From contig CAYQCE010000042.1 of assembly GCA_964415885.1 (NCBI GenBank), positions 1 through 33,339 of the forward strand: a stretch of 33,339 nt of DNA. The letters run 5' to 3'. How positions within the stretch are numbered: position 1 is the first letter of the stretch; each line of letters starts with the position of its first letter. This DNA comes from CAYQCE01 sp964415885 (GTDB taxonomy: Bacteria > Zixibacteria > MSB-5A5 > JAABVY01 > JAHJOQ01). Under the pieces are notes generated by a model. It saw only the letters and a list, made by a program, of their open reading frames with translations. It was not told the origin of the DNA and did no database searches. Of the stretch, positions 16,977 through 24,672 are shown piece after piece. Made by a program: the position numbers and the translations under genes.

Positions 16977-17414
16977 CCCGATCGGCTGCCGCAGCTCTGA
17001 GCCGGATACGAATGCATCAGTTCAGAATCCCGCTTGCGCGGTCTCAGGAAGCGACGGAATATGAACAGCAAGGGGCTCGACTGAGCAGAAAAGCAAACGG
17101 CGCACCGGAAGAGGCTGTCCCATAAGGCCCATGCCTGGTTACGGCAGATCCTGATCCCGATGAGAGTCGGGATTGTGATCTGCCGCCTCCCCGGCCAAGC
17201 CCATATTTTATCTGCGACTTACGAACGGTCAGTTCACACTCGCCTGCGGCGAGACAGAAAAGACCGAACCGATCCACGCACTTGTGGGACAGCACCGGCA
17301 GGTGCGCCGCTTCGTTTCGTAAATCAATCGCCGCAATGTGTTACACATCCCATGCATTTTCTGCCAGATCGTGCGTTCGTCCTGGCCGGAAGTGTGAACC
17401 GGCAGTGATCGCAG
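16977..17414. other. Gene-poor stretch between sucD and the glycosyltransferase gene
   Basis: This 438-base interval holds the 180-bp miniature element at 17114-17293, a GCACC-GGCA-GGTGC hairpin at 17292-17305, and most of a possible 42-codon cysteine-rich minus-strand frame. I see no terminator with a T-run for sucCD and no long conserved reading frame. The 137 bases just after sucD show nothing recognisable. Confidence 0.6.
17114..17293. mobile_element. Second type of miniature inverted-repeat element (180 bp)
   Basis: Ends are GCTGTCCCATAAG (17114-17126) and CTTGTGGGACAGC (17281-17293), inverted repeats matching at 12 of 13 positions. Inside is a long imperfect hairpin: CGGCAGATC (17142-17150) pairs with GATCTGCCG (17177-17185), and ATCCCGA (17154-17160) with TCGGGAT (17167-17173). 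A smaller CTCGCC-TGC-GGCGAG hairpin lies at 17239-17253. No transposase gene. The end sequences differ from the 9.8 kb element, so it is a separate family. No clean target duplication is visible; GCACCGG occurs near both ends but not flush. Confidence 0.6.
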
Positions 17415-17452
17415 CTATGCACCGGAAATCGTCCGTTTAAGCCTCTTTCCAA
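17324..17452 (-). CDS. Possible 42-residue zinc-ribbon microprotein (tentative)
   Basis: A short frame starting at TTG 17452, inside the end of the glycosyltransferase gene and running past its stop in another frame. It has the cysteine pattern SCDHCRF ... RKCMGCVTHC: two CxxC pairs 15 residues apart plus an extra Cys, the spacing of a zinc ribbon. There is no good ribosome site. It could be a translation-coupled microprotein, a gene remnant or chance; I report it because the paired cysteines are unusual for random sequence. Confidence 0.2.
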   Translation of the reverse strand: MERGLNGRFPVHSCDHCRFTLPARTNARSGRKCMGCVTHCGD

Positions 17453-18437
17453 TACTTATAGTCTGATTGACTAATCCTCCCGGTAAGTGCGAAAGCACTC
17501 TCAACCCCATTGGCGGGTTTGTCATCCTGCCGACGAACTCTCCCGCTCGCCGGGATTCACCCGAGCGGATCAGGTCCTCGGCGACTATCGCGAGTTGTTC
17601 ATCACGAACTCGCAGGTACTCGTCTTCGTGCCCTTTCCTGAAATCCGCATCCTCGCCCCAGACTCTCTCGATGATCTTCAGTCGGGATTCCGCGCATGTT
17701 CGCGGATCGGCATCGGTAAGTCGCACACCTTCATGCCCGAACTGCACCACCGTCTCCACTTCGAGGTAGGCGCATTTGCCGCTGCCCGCGAGACGACCAT
17801 GACACTCCCAATCCTCGAACGTCTCCGTGTCCTCGGCGAAACGGATAGCGTCGCCAGCCTCCTCGCGCCTCACAAGAAGCGTATTTACATTGATGTAATT
17901 TGCCTTGAGCTCCGCGAGATAAAGATCACCGACATAGACCTTGAAGTCATCATACTCGTCGGGTAGTTTAACAGCTCCAGATATTTTCTCACCCGGACCA
18001 AGAATCTCGTCCCAACTGCGTTTATCACGATGCCATGTCTTGGCCGCAAATGCGATAGTGTTCTTGCTGCGTGTCTGGACACGAAAGTCAGTGAAGCAAG
18101 AAAGGACATCTTCCCGGGCATTCATGAACGCTCGCTGAAGCGCGATTTTTCCAGGCAGCCACTGGTCATCCGAATCAACGAAAGCGATATAGTAGCCTTT
18201 TGCCTCTGCAACACCTCGATTGCGTGCCGCTCCTGCTCCACGGTTTTCGGTCTTGAAATAGCGTATCGGTCCCGGCTTGGACTTGACAACGTCTTCGGTT
18301 TCATCCGTAGAGCCGTCGTCTACGACAATGATCTCGTCCCCATCCTCGATCTGCTGGAGCACCGATGTCAGCGCCCGCCGAAGCAGATAGGCACGGTTAT
18401 ACGTCGGGAGTACTACAGATACCGGCCGCTTTTTCAT
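17415..18437 (-). CDS. Family 2 glycosyltransferase
   Basis: A 340-residue GT-A fold enzyme that transfers a sugar from a nucleotide-sugar donor. It opens with PVSVVLPTYNRAYLLRRALTSVL, then EIIVVDDGSTDET (nucleotide-binding Asp pair), GAGAARNRGVAEAKG and FVDSDDQW (the DxD-type metal motif). The C-terminal part (DWECHGRLAGSGKCAYL and later) is less conserved and probably sets acceptor choice. ATG 18437 is chosen, with AGGA seven bases upstream. No membrane segment apart from a possible weak C-terminal hydrophobic patch. It is divergent from a flippase gene, which suggests the pair builds and exports a surface polysaccharide. Donor and acceptor unknown. Confidence 0.88.
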   Translation of the reverse strand: MKKRPVSVVLPTYNRAYLLRRALTSVLQQIEDGDEIIVVDDGSTDETEDVVKSKPGPIRYFKTENRGAGAARNRGVAEAKGYYIAFVDSDDQWLPGKIALQRAFMNAREDVLSCFTDFRVQTRSKNTIAFAAKTWHRDKRSWDEILGPGEKISGAVKLPDEYDDFKVYVGDLYLAELKANYINVNTLLVRREEAGDAIRFAEDTETFEDWECHGRLAGSGKCAYLEVETVVQFGHEGVRLTDADPRTCAESRLKIIERVWGEDADFRKGHEDEYLRVRDEQLAIVAEDLIRSGESRRAGEFVGRMTNPPMGLRVLSHLPGGLVNQTISIGKRLKRTISGA

Positions 18438-18684
18438 CAAAGATTCCTATTAGACAGGTGCCTTAATCAAAGTGTGTAATCAATCCTGCAAGAACCATTA
18501 TCTACTGGATACGTATACGATAATCAAGCTCGCAGGTTTTGTAAAGCTTTCTTTGAATCGTGCTCCCGTGAGGACTTCTTTTGTGGCTATTGTTCGAGAT
18601 GCGGATTATCTTGTCACCCATCGAAAACTGACAGGATGGATATTATCGCTTTGGGCGGACACCGCCTGCACCGAGAAGATACAT

Positions 18685-20205
18685 ATGGGCTTGCTTAGAA
18701 AGATAGTTCGAAATGTCTTCGCGAACTGGTTCGCGCACTTCGTGATAATTGTCGTCGGTTTCTTTCTCATGCCGTTCATTATCTCGAGGCTCGGCGATAC
18801 CGGATACGGCATCTGGGTGCTCGCTTTCTCGCTCACGGGTCATCTCGGAATTTTCGATCTTGGCCTGCGCCCGATTATCGTGCGATACGTCTCGAAATAC
18901 TACGCGCTCGGCGACGACCAGAAAATCAACGAGGTAATCAACTCGACATTCGCCGCATTCGCTGTCCTTGGCATCGTCGTGCTAATTGTGTCGGTCGTGA
19001 TAGCGCTCTTCGCAGCGAAGTACTTCAACGTGCCGCCCGACCGATATGGCGATCTGCGGATTATTATCGTCCTCGCCGGGATGAATCTCGCGCTGACTTT
19101 TCCATTCGGGGTCGTGAACGCAGTGATCGCGGCATTCCAGCGGTTCGATCTCAGCAGTATCGTCAAAGTCACTATCTATCTATCTCGCGCGCTGATGATC
19201 GTGATATTCCTATCTACCGGAGGCGGCGTCATCACTCTCGGAATCCTGTATGTGTCGACTCATCTGGTCGAGTACATCTGGAGACTCAAGCTGTGCTACA
19301 AGATATATCCGAAACTAAAACTCACACTTGCCTACGCCAACCGGGATACTCTTAAGATGGTCGCAAGCTTCGGCGTGTACGGCTTCATTATCGCTGTATC
19401 CAGCAAGATTGCATATCAGTCGGACTCGATTGTAATCGGCGCGTTTGTTTCAGCCGGAGCTATCACATACTTCTCGATCGGGGCAAACCTGATTCAATAT
19501 CTCCAGAACATTGTGTCACTTCTCAATACAACACTTACACCGGTGGCATCCTCACTCGAGGCGATGCATGAGTTCAAGCTTCTGAAGAAGCTCCTCATTG
19601 TCGGCACGCGGTATTGCGCACTGATCGTCTTTCCGATTTCAGCAACCTACGTTATTCTCGGCGCTGACTTCATCAGGCTCTGGATAGGACCGGAATATGC
19701 GCCGTCCTCATCGAAGGTCCTGGCGATACTGACCATCGCGTACGTCGGATATCTGTCGCAGTTCGTGGTCGGCGCAATCTTCTATGGTCTCGGCAAGGTG
19801 AAAGTGTTCGCAATCGGTTCGCTGGGCGCCGCGGTGCTTAATCTGGTCCTCAGCCTGATTCTTGTGAAGCCGTACGGTATATATGGTGTCGCGTGGGGCA
19901 CGACTATTCCTCTGGCGCTGTACACCTACGGAGTCCAGCCGATATATATATGCCATCTTCTCAAAGTGCGCTATATTGATTACTTCCGGCAATCATATCT
20001 TCTTCCGATAATCGCCACCATCCCATTCGTTCTGCTCGTGTTTGCGATAGAGCGCTATATCCAGCTTGACAGCCTTCCCGAATTCGGATTGTATATTTTC
20101 GCCGCCACGGCGGTCTACGCAGCGATATCGTTCCGCTACGCTCTGGAACCGGACCATCGACGGGCTGTGACAAGAAAGGTCATGCAGGCACTCGGACGGG
20201 GCTGA
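18685..20205 (+). CDS. Wzx-like polysaccharide/lipid-linked oligosaccharide flippase
   Basis: I place the start at ATG 18685 (506 residues), with GAGAAG six bases upstream. The open frame extends back to 18472, but those 71 codons have no ribosome site and no homologue-like sequence. The protein has about twelve to fourteen hydrophobic segments, beginning FVIIVVGFFLMPFIISRLG, then YGIWVLAFSLTGHLGIFDLG, the N-terminal signature of the Wzx/MATE-like MOP superfamily, and SSKIAYQSDSIVIGAFVS in the second half. Its role is moving lipid-linked saccharide units across the inner membrane. Divergent from the family 2 glycosyltransferase across 247 bases, so a shared control region is likely. Confidence 0.85.
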   Translation: MGLLRKIVRNVFANWFAHFVIIVVGFFLMPFIISRLGDTGYGIWVLAFSLTGHLGIFDLGLRPIIVRYVSKYYALGDDQKINEVINSTFAAFAVLGIVVLIVSVVIALFAAKYFNVPPDRYGDLRIIIVLAGMNLALTFPFGVVNAVIAAFQRFDLSSIVKVTIYLSRALMIVIFLSTGGGVITLGILYVSTHLVEYIWRLKLCYKIYPKLKLTLAYANRDTLKMVASFGVYGFIIAVSSKIAYQSDSIVIGAFVSAGAITYFSIGANLIQYLQNIVSLLNTTLTPVASSLEAMHEFKLLKKLLIVGTRYCALIVFPISATYVILGADFIRLWIGPEYAPSSSKVLAILTIAYVGYLSQFVVGAIFYGLGKVKVFAIGSLGAAVLNLVLSLILVKPYGIYGVAWGTTIPLALYTYGVQPIYICHLLKVRYIDYFRQSYLLPIIATIPFVLLVFAIERYIQLDSLPEFGLYIFAATAVYAAISFRYALEPDHRRAVTRKVMQALGRG

Positions 20206-20554
20206 AGCCGGGGCTGGAATCTCGCCTGTAACGAACATCTCAACATGAGCGTCACCAACAGGGGCTGCTGACCCGGAACATCTACAACGCGAGCACACGG
20301 TCTTGCCATTCCCGCAAGGGTCTGCTGTTAGCCAGGCCCGAAAGCAGGAATCGAGTGCCCGTTTGATAGACAACACACATTGAAGGGTCTTACCACAGAC
20401 GTCATGGCCTCGCGCCCATTATCTGATCGAATCGCGCCCTCGACGCAATAGTCAGGAGCACAGAGATACTGACCGAACTGAAGCTTCTCACCACATCGAG
20501 GCGAAGAAGAGACGCAGACCGAGACTTTCCAGAGTAATCTCCTCAACTTTTCCC

Positions 20555-20583
20555 TTGACACGCCGATAATGCAATAGCATATT
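20555..20583 (+). promoter_or_regulatory. Candidate promoter of the nitric-oxide module
   Basis: TTGACA at 20555-20560, then a 17-base spacer and CATATT at 20578-20583 (four of six matches to the -10 consensus). The Rrf2 ATG is 25 bases beyond. Rrf2 regulators commonly sit on such promoters. Confidence 0.5.
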
Positions 20584-20591
20584 GACATGTG

Positions 20592-20604
20592 ATTAGGAGC
20601 TAAT
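20592..20604. promoter_or_regulatory. Short dyad enclosing the ribosome site of the Rrf2 gene
   Basis: ATTAG-GAG-CTAAT: five-base arms around three bases, with the AGGAG ribosome site inside. It lies just before the ATG at 20608. It could be an operator half-site for the Rrf2 protein or an RNA hairpin that hides the ribosome site. The short arms keep confidence low. Confidence 0.35.
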
Positions 20605-20607
20605 GCC

Positions 20608-21024
20608 ATGATTTCGAAGACCGCCGTACATGCAACCCTCGCGCTCGCTTTCCTCGCCGAACTCGACTCGGAAGACTATGCGGGAGCATCGCAGATAGCC
20701 GAGAGTGTCGGCGCGCCGCGCAACTATCTCGGAAAGCTCTTGAAACAGCTCGCATCCGAGGGTTTGGTCGAGTCACAGAAGGGGTACGGCGGCGGTTTCA
20801 GGCTGGCGGAGTCCCCGGATGACATCACGCTTTATGATATCGTCGAGCCGCTCGATCATGTCAGCCGCTGGAACGGGTGCTTTCTTGGACGATCCACCTG
20901 CTCCGATGAAGCACCCTGCGCGGTTCACAAACGCTGGGCACGGATCCGTGAGCAGTACTTGAGATTCCTGAAACAGACGACGATCGCTGAACTGGCCCGC
21001 AAGGGCGCAGCGAATGTGCTATAG
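20608..21024 (+). CDS. Rrf2-family transcriptional regulator (NsrR/IscR-like)
   Basis: A 138-residue winged-helix regulator. The N-terminal half has AVHATLALAFLAEL, then ASQIAESVGAPRNYLGKLLKQLASEGLVES and the wing KGYGGGFRLAESPDDITLYDIVEPL, the Rrf2 hallmark. Cysteines 91, 98 and 104 form C-x6-C-x5-C, close to the cluster-binding cysteines of NsrR, IscR and RsrR, so a [2Fe-2S] or [4Fe-4S] sensor is likely. Directly upstream of hemerythrin and NO-reductase genes in the same direction, it is best read as an NO-responsive repressor of the module and probably of itself. I do not call it nsrR because the target and ligand are inferred from context. Confidence 0.88.
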   Translation: MISKTAVHATLALAFLAELDSEDYAGASQIAESVGAPRNYLGKLLKQLASEGLVESQKGYGGGFRLAESPDDITLYDIVEPLDHVSRWNGCFLGRSTCSDEAPCAVHKRWARIREQYLRFLKQTTIAELARKGAANVL

Positions 21025-21062
21025 AAATCAGTCTCTCTTTTGGACCATAAGAGGAGAACCAC

Positions 21063-21092
21063 ATGCGCTTCGATGGTAATAGGAGGTTTTGA
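21063..21092 (+). CDS. Possible 9-codon leader peptide (MRFDGNRRF)
   Basis: ATG 21063 is preceded by GAGGAG (21051-21056) at an ideal six-base spacing. The frame runs nine codons to TGA at 21090-21092, two bases before the hemerythrin ATG at 21095. Its two Arg codons (AGG AGG) are the ribosome site of the hemerythrin gene, so ribosomes translating the leader would cover that site and then release beside the next start. Translational coupling or attenuation is plausible. Chance is also possible at this length. Confidence 0.35.
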   Translation: MRFDGNRRF

Positions 21093-21094
21093 TT

Positions 21095-21691
21095 ATGGAA
21101 CCCACGACAATTCTCTCAAACGAGCATCGGGTGATCGAGATCATGCTCGACTGCATCGACAAGATCGCGCGCAGAGCTCGCAAGGATCACAAACTCGACG
21201 GTTCCGATGCCGAGGATGTGATCGACTTCATCCGCAATTTCGCCGACCGGTGTCATCACGGCAAAGAGGAGGATCATCTGTTCCGAACACTTACCGAGAA
21301 GGGAATGCCGACAGAGGAGGGGCCGATAGGCGCGATGCTTTCAGAGCACGAACAGGGTCGAGCGCTCGTTCGTGGCATGGCTGAGAATATCGAAAGCGGG
21401 ACGAGAGGTGATCGCAGTGCGTTAGAGCAGTTTGCACGCCATGCAGAGAATTATGTGGCCCTGCTCCGCGCGCATATACGAAAAGAAGACGGCGTACTCT
21501 TTCCGATGGCAAAGCGGTTCCTCAGCGAAGAGGAACGGCGAGAACTCACTGAGACATTCGGTAGAGTAGAGCATGATGATATGGGCGAGGGAACACACGA
21601 GCGCTACATAGAACTGGTCAAAGCTCTTGCGCATAAATACGAAATCTCAATAGACAGCATACCCCAGCACGCCTGCGGGTGCGGACACTGA
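21095..21691 (+). CDS. Hemerythrin-domain protein (first of two)
   Basis: A 198-residue protein of the hemerythrin HHE cation-binding family, a four-helix bundle with a di-iron site. Ligand motifs: LSNEHRVIEIML, RCHHGKEEDHLF (HH-x2-EE), LSEHEQGR and LRAHIRKEDGVLFPMA (H-x3-ED-x4-F). ATG 21095 has AGGAGG eight bases upstream; the frame's TTG at 21089 is too close to it. The C-terminus ends HACGCGH, a compact cysteine-histidine tail not usual for the family. Its place between an Rrf2 regulator and NO reductase suggests binding or sensing NO or O2, or repairing di-iron/Fe-S centres (YtfE/RIC-like), without proof. It does not have the N-terminal ScdA domain of RIC proteins. Confidence 0.88.
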   Translation: MEPTTILSNEHRVIEIMLDCIDKIARRARKDHKLDGSDAEDVIDFIRNFADRCHHGKEEDHLFRTLTEKGMPTEEGPIGAMLSEHEQGRALVRGMAENIESGTRGDRSALEQFARHAENYVALLRAHIRKEDGVLFPMAKRFLSEEERRELTETFGRVEHDDMGEGTHERYIELVKALAHKYEISIDSIPQHACGCGH

Positions 21692-21751
21692 ATCACACCA
21701 TGACGAGACTCGATTTGTCGGGGAGTTTTCGCCGATAACAGGAGGAATGCC

Positions 21752-24022
21752 ATGAGGAAACTCTGGATAGGATTCATCGTCGTAGTCGTGCTTTCATTTG
21801 TTGTGCTCGGCTGGGCGGGATTTCGGATATATCAGGAGAAGCCGCCTATACCGGAGCGGATTGTGACTACGGAAGGCGAGACGATCGTACCGAACAACAA
21901 TGTCCTCGCCGGTCAGCGGATTTGGAAAGGGATGGGCGGTATGGAAACCGGTTCGGTCTGGGGGCATGGATCATATGTCGCACCAGACTGGACGGCGGAC
22001 TATCTACACCGGGAATGCGTCTATATCCTGAACCAGTGGGCGCAGGATGATTACGGCATCGCCTACGACAGCCTGGGCAACGAGCAACAGGCGGCTCTGC
22101 AGGCGCGGCTCAAATCGATGATGCGTGAGAACACATACGACGCATCGACGGGTGAAATCGTGCTGCACCCGGTCCGCAAAGAAGCGTTCGAGCACAATGT
22201 CGATCACTACACCGACATTTTCAGGAACGGTCATGAAGAATACGCAATCCCATCAGACATGCTTCGGGAGAACGAACAGGTGCGGAAGCTCGTTTCGTTC
22301 TTCTTCTGGTCTTCGTGGGCTGCCAGCACCAACCGTCCCGGTGAAAACATGACCTACACCAGCAACTGGCCCCACGAACCTCTAATCGACAACAGGCCGA
22401 CCTCGGATGCTATCATCTGGACCGGCATGTCGATTATCATGTTGCTCGGAGGTATTGGGTTACTGGTCTGGTATTACGCCGCTCAAAAGGAGGAATCGAT
22501 CTCCGAGCGGATACCATCTGAAGATCCGATGATGACATTCGAGGCGACGCCCTCGCAGAAGGCGGTCATAAAGTACTTCTGGGTCGTATCCGGGCTGTTT
22601 CTCGTGCAGATGATAATGGGGGTTATCACCGCACACTACGGTGTTGAGGGGCAGGGCTTTTACGGCATCCCGATATCGGAATGGATACCGTACACGATCA
22701 CCCGGACGTGGCACACCCAGCTCGGCATATTCTGGATAGCAACCGCGTGGCTTGCAGCCGGGCTTTTCATTGGCCCCGCTGTTAGCGGTCAGGAGATGAA
22801 AGGTCAGAAGCTGGGCGTCAATACACTCTTCGGCGCGCTCGTGCTCGTGGTAGTCGGCTCACTCACCGGCGAATGGCTGAGTGTAAAGGGATATCTCGGT
22901 GGCGACAACTGGTTCTGGTTCGGTCACCAGGGGTTGGAGTATGTTGACCTCGGCAGGGTCTGGCAGATTGGGCTTCTGGCGGGACTTGGTCTCTGGCTGT
23001 GGCTAGTCGGACGGAACATTGTCCCCGCGATCCGGAAGAAGACCGAGGAGAAGCACATTATGATTATGTTTCTCATATCGGCTATAGCGATCGGCGGATT
23101 CTATATGGCCGGGCTGATGTGGGGCAAAGACACGCATCTCTCCATCGTCGAATACTGGCGCTGGTGGGTGGTTCACCTCTGGGTCGAGGGTTTTTTCGAG
23201 GTCTTCGCAACGGCGGTTATCGCCTTTCTGTTTGCTCGGCTCGCGCTCATACGCCTCAAGATAGCCAATGCCGCAGTGATATTCTCCACTACGATATTCC
23301 TTACAGGTGGAATTATCGGAACTCTCCATCACATGTACTTCTCCGGCACACCGACCGCAATAATGGCGCTCGGTGCTGTTTTCAGCGCGCTTGAAGTTGT
23401 GCCCCTGACGATCATCGGATTCGAGGCCTGGGACAACATCAAGATGGCGAGATCGACTAAGTGGGCGCAGAGATACAAATGGCCGATCTACTTTTTCGTC
23501 GCAGTGGCTTTCTGGAATCTCGTAGGTGCGGGTCTGTTCGGATTTATGATCAACCCACCGATCGCGCTCTATTACATGCAGGGGCTGAACACCACACCCG
23601 TGCATGCTCACACCGCGCTCTTCGGAGTGTACGGCATGCTCGGACTCGGTTTGATGCTCTTCTGCCTGCGAGTGCTGTATGTCCGTCGTGACTGGAAAGA
23701 CCATATTGTCAAGTATGCATTCTGGACGATCAATATCGGGCTGACAGCAATGGTAGTCCTCAGCTTGCTCCCAATAGGATTCATGCAGACATGGGCTTCG
23801 GTCGAGACCGGATACTGGTATTCAAGGTCGGCGGAGTTCCTTTATTCCCCGACCGTTACGGTGCTCAAATGGCTCCGGGCACCCGGCGATACTATTTTCG
23901 CGATCGGCATCCTGATTTTCGTGCTGTTCATTTTTGGCCTGACAACAGGCCATTCGCTCCGCAAGAAATCGCCGACAACCGAACCCGGGCCAAGACAGCA
24001 TGAACCGGTGGACAGAGAGTAA
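21752..24022 (+). CDS. norZ: Quinol-dependent nitric oxide reductase (qNOR)
   Basis: A 756-residue inner-membrane enzyme of the heme-copper oxidase superfamily that reduces NO to N2O with quinol electrons. The fused N-terminal part (EKPPIPERIVT, GQRIWKGMGGMETGSVWGHGSYVAPDWTADYLHRE) is the qNOR signature and lacks the CxxCH of NorC. Core motifs: TWHTQLGIFWIATAWL, HLWVEGFFEVFATA with the FeB His and catalytic Glu, LHHMYFSGTP with the two further FeB His, and HAHTALFGVYG with heme-ligand His. All three FeB histidines are kept, so NO dismutase, which alters this site, is unlikely. About 14 membrane helices. ACAGGAGGAA precedes the ATG. Sixty bases after the first hemerythrin gene. Confidence 0.95.
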   Translation: MRKLWIGFIVVVVLSFVVLGWAGFRIYQEKPPIPERIVTTEGETIVPNNNVLAGQRIWKGMGGMETGSVWGHGSYVAPDWTADYLHRECVYILNQWAQDDYGIAYDSLGNEQQAALQARLKSMMRENTYDASTGEIVLHPVRKEAFEHNVDHYTDIFRNGHEEYAIPSDMLRENEQVRKLVSFFFWSSWAASTNRPGENMTYTSNWPHEPLIDNRPTSDAIIWTGMSIIMLLGGIGLLVWYYAAQKEESISERIPSEDPMMTFEATPSQKAVIKYFWVVSGLFLVQMIMGVITAHYGVEGQGFYGIPISEWIPYTITRTWHTQLGIFWIATAWLAAGLFIGPAVSGQEMKGQKLGVNTLFGALVLVVVGSLTGEWLSVKGYLGGDNWFWFGHQGLEYVDLGRVWQIGLLAGLGLWLWLVGRNIVPAIRKKTEEKHIMIMFLISAIAIGGFYMAGLMWGKDTHLSIVEYWRWWVVHLWVEGFFEVFATAVIAFLFARLALIRLKIANAAVIFSTTIFLTGGIIGTLHHMYFSGTPTAIMALGAVFSALEVVPLTIIGFEAWDNIKMARSTKWAQRYKWPIYFFVAVAFWNLVGAGLFGFMINPPIALYYMQGLNTTPVHAHTALFGVYGMLGLGLMLFCLRVLYVRRDWKDHIVKYAFWTINIGLTAMVVLSLLPIGFMQTWASVETGYWYSRSAEFLYSPTVTVLKWLRAPGDTIFAIGILIFVLFIFGLTTGHSLRKKSPTTEPGPRQHEPVDRE

Positions 24023-24038
24023 GGGGAAGAGAGAATTT

Positions 24039-24587
24039 ATGATGAATGCAATTAAGGTTTTGAAAGCCGAACACGATTTGATTCTGGCGTTTATCGACAG
24101 TTTGAAATCATCGCTCAAGAGCATGGAGTGGAGAATGGACTCGGGGCCACCATCACAGTACTTTCGCAATGCAATAGCGTTTGCACAGGGCTTCGCAGAC
24201 CAGTTTCATCATCACAAGGAGGAGCACATCATGTTTACGCTCCTCGCGCAGAGATGCGAGGGCAGATTCGATGCCGAGATCGAAAGACTCCGTCAGCAGC
24301 ACGAGTACAATCGGACATTACTGGCCGAGGCACTATCTGCGCGCGGCGAGGAGTCATCCGGAAAGAAGCTCCATTTCAACCTCATGCAGTGCGCTCAAAA
24401 TTTGAGGTCGCACATTAAGCTGGAAGACGAAGAATTCTTCCCGCTTGTAGAGAAAAGCCTGACTCCGGACGACGCAGCTTTGCTGGAAAAGGAGTTTGCG
24501 AGTAGAGAGGATGAGTCGAGTGGACCTGTGCTTAGCGAATACAGGCTACAGTTCTCAAAGCTCTGTAATCAGGTTTCGACAGGTTAA
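24039..24587 (+). CDS. Hemerythrin-domain protein (second of two)
   Basis: A 182-residue protein with start ATG 24039 after a GGGGAAGAGAG tract; the frame also has an ATG at 24000 inside the reductase gene and one at 24042. Di-iron motifs: LKAEHDLILAFID, QFHHHKEEHIMF, RQQHEYNR and LRSHIKLEDEEFFPLVEK. Helix pattern and order match the first hemerythrin, but overall identity looks low, so this is not a recent tandem duplication. It starts 16 bases after the reductase stop and is the last gene before a terminator. A role in NO handling is inferred from context. It has no signal peptide, so it is cytoplasmic. Confidence 0.87.
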   Translation: MMNAIKVLKAEHDLILAFIDSLKSSLKSMEWRMDSGPPSQYFRNAIAFAQGFADQFHHHKEEHIMFTLLAQRCEGRFDAEIERLRQQHEYNRTLLAEALSARGEESSGKKLHFNLMQCAQNLRSHIKLEDEEFFPLVEKSLTPDDAALLEKEFASREDESSGPVLSEYRLQFSKLCNQVSTG

Positions 24588-24617
24588 GCCAAGGTACGGC
24601 AGAGGATCCACCATAAA

Positions 24618-24646
24618 GAAAGCCCCACTCATACAGCGGGGCTTTC
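24618..24646. terminator. Bidirectional terminator between the NO module and the PEP-CTERM gene
   Basis: GAAAGCCCC (24618-24626) and GGGGCTTTC (24638-24646) form a perfect 9-bp stem with an 11-base loop. On the minus strand it continues TTTATGG, so it best terminates the PEP-CTERM gene; on the plus strand it ends the hemerythrin gene. Confidence 0.8.
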
Positions 24647-24672
24647 GTGTATCTCAATTTTCTTGACTGAGA

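Larger units (their letters stand above)
20206..20607. other. 402-base gap between the flippase and Rrf2 genes
   Basis: The right end holds a candidate promoter and a small dyad for the Rrf2 gene. The remainder has no convincing gene. On the minus strand two overlapping frames are cysteine-rich (RCGEKLQFGQYLCAPDYC in one; DPCGNGKTVCSRCRCSG in the other), with stops and a frame break between them and no upstream ribosome site that fits. This may be a decayed metal-binding gene or coincidence. No terminator with a T-run was seen after the flippase. Confidence 0.5.

Noticed and set aside
17160..17408. Plus-strand frame of 82 codons, Arg-rich
   Set aside because: It lies mostly inside the miniature element and has no ribosome site or recognisable motif.
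18472..18684. 71-codon N-terminal extension of the flippase frame
   Set aside because: No ribosome site, no homologue-like sequence. ATG 18685 with GAGAAG gives the normal family N-terminus.
21752..24022. NO dismutase rather than NO reductase
   Set aside because: The FeB-site histidines and catalytic Glu typical of reductases are all present; dismutases differ there.
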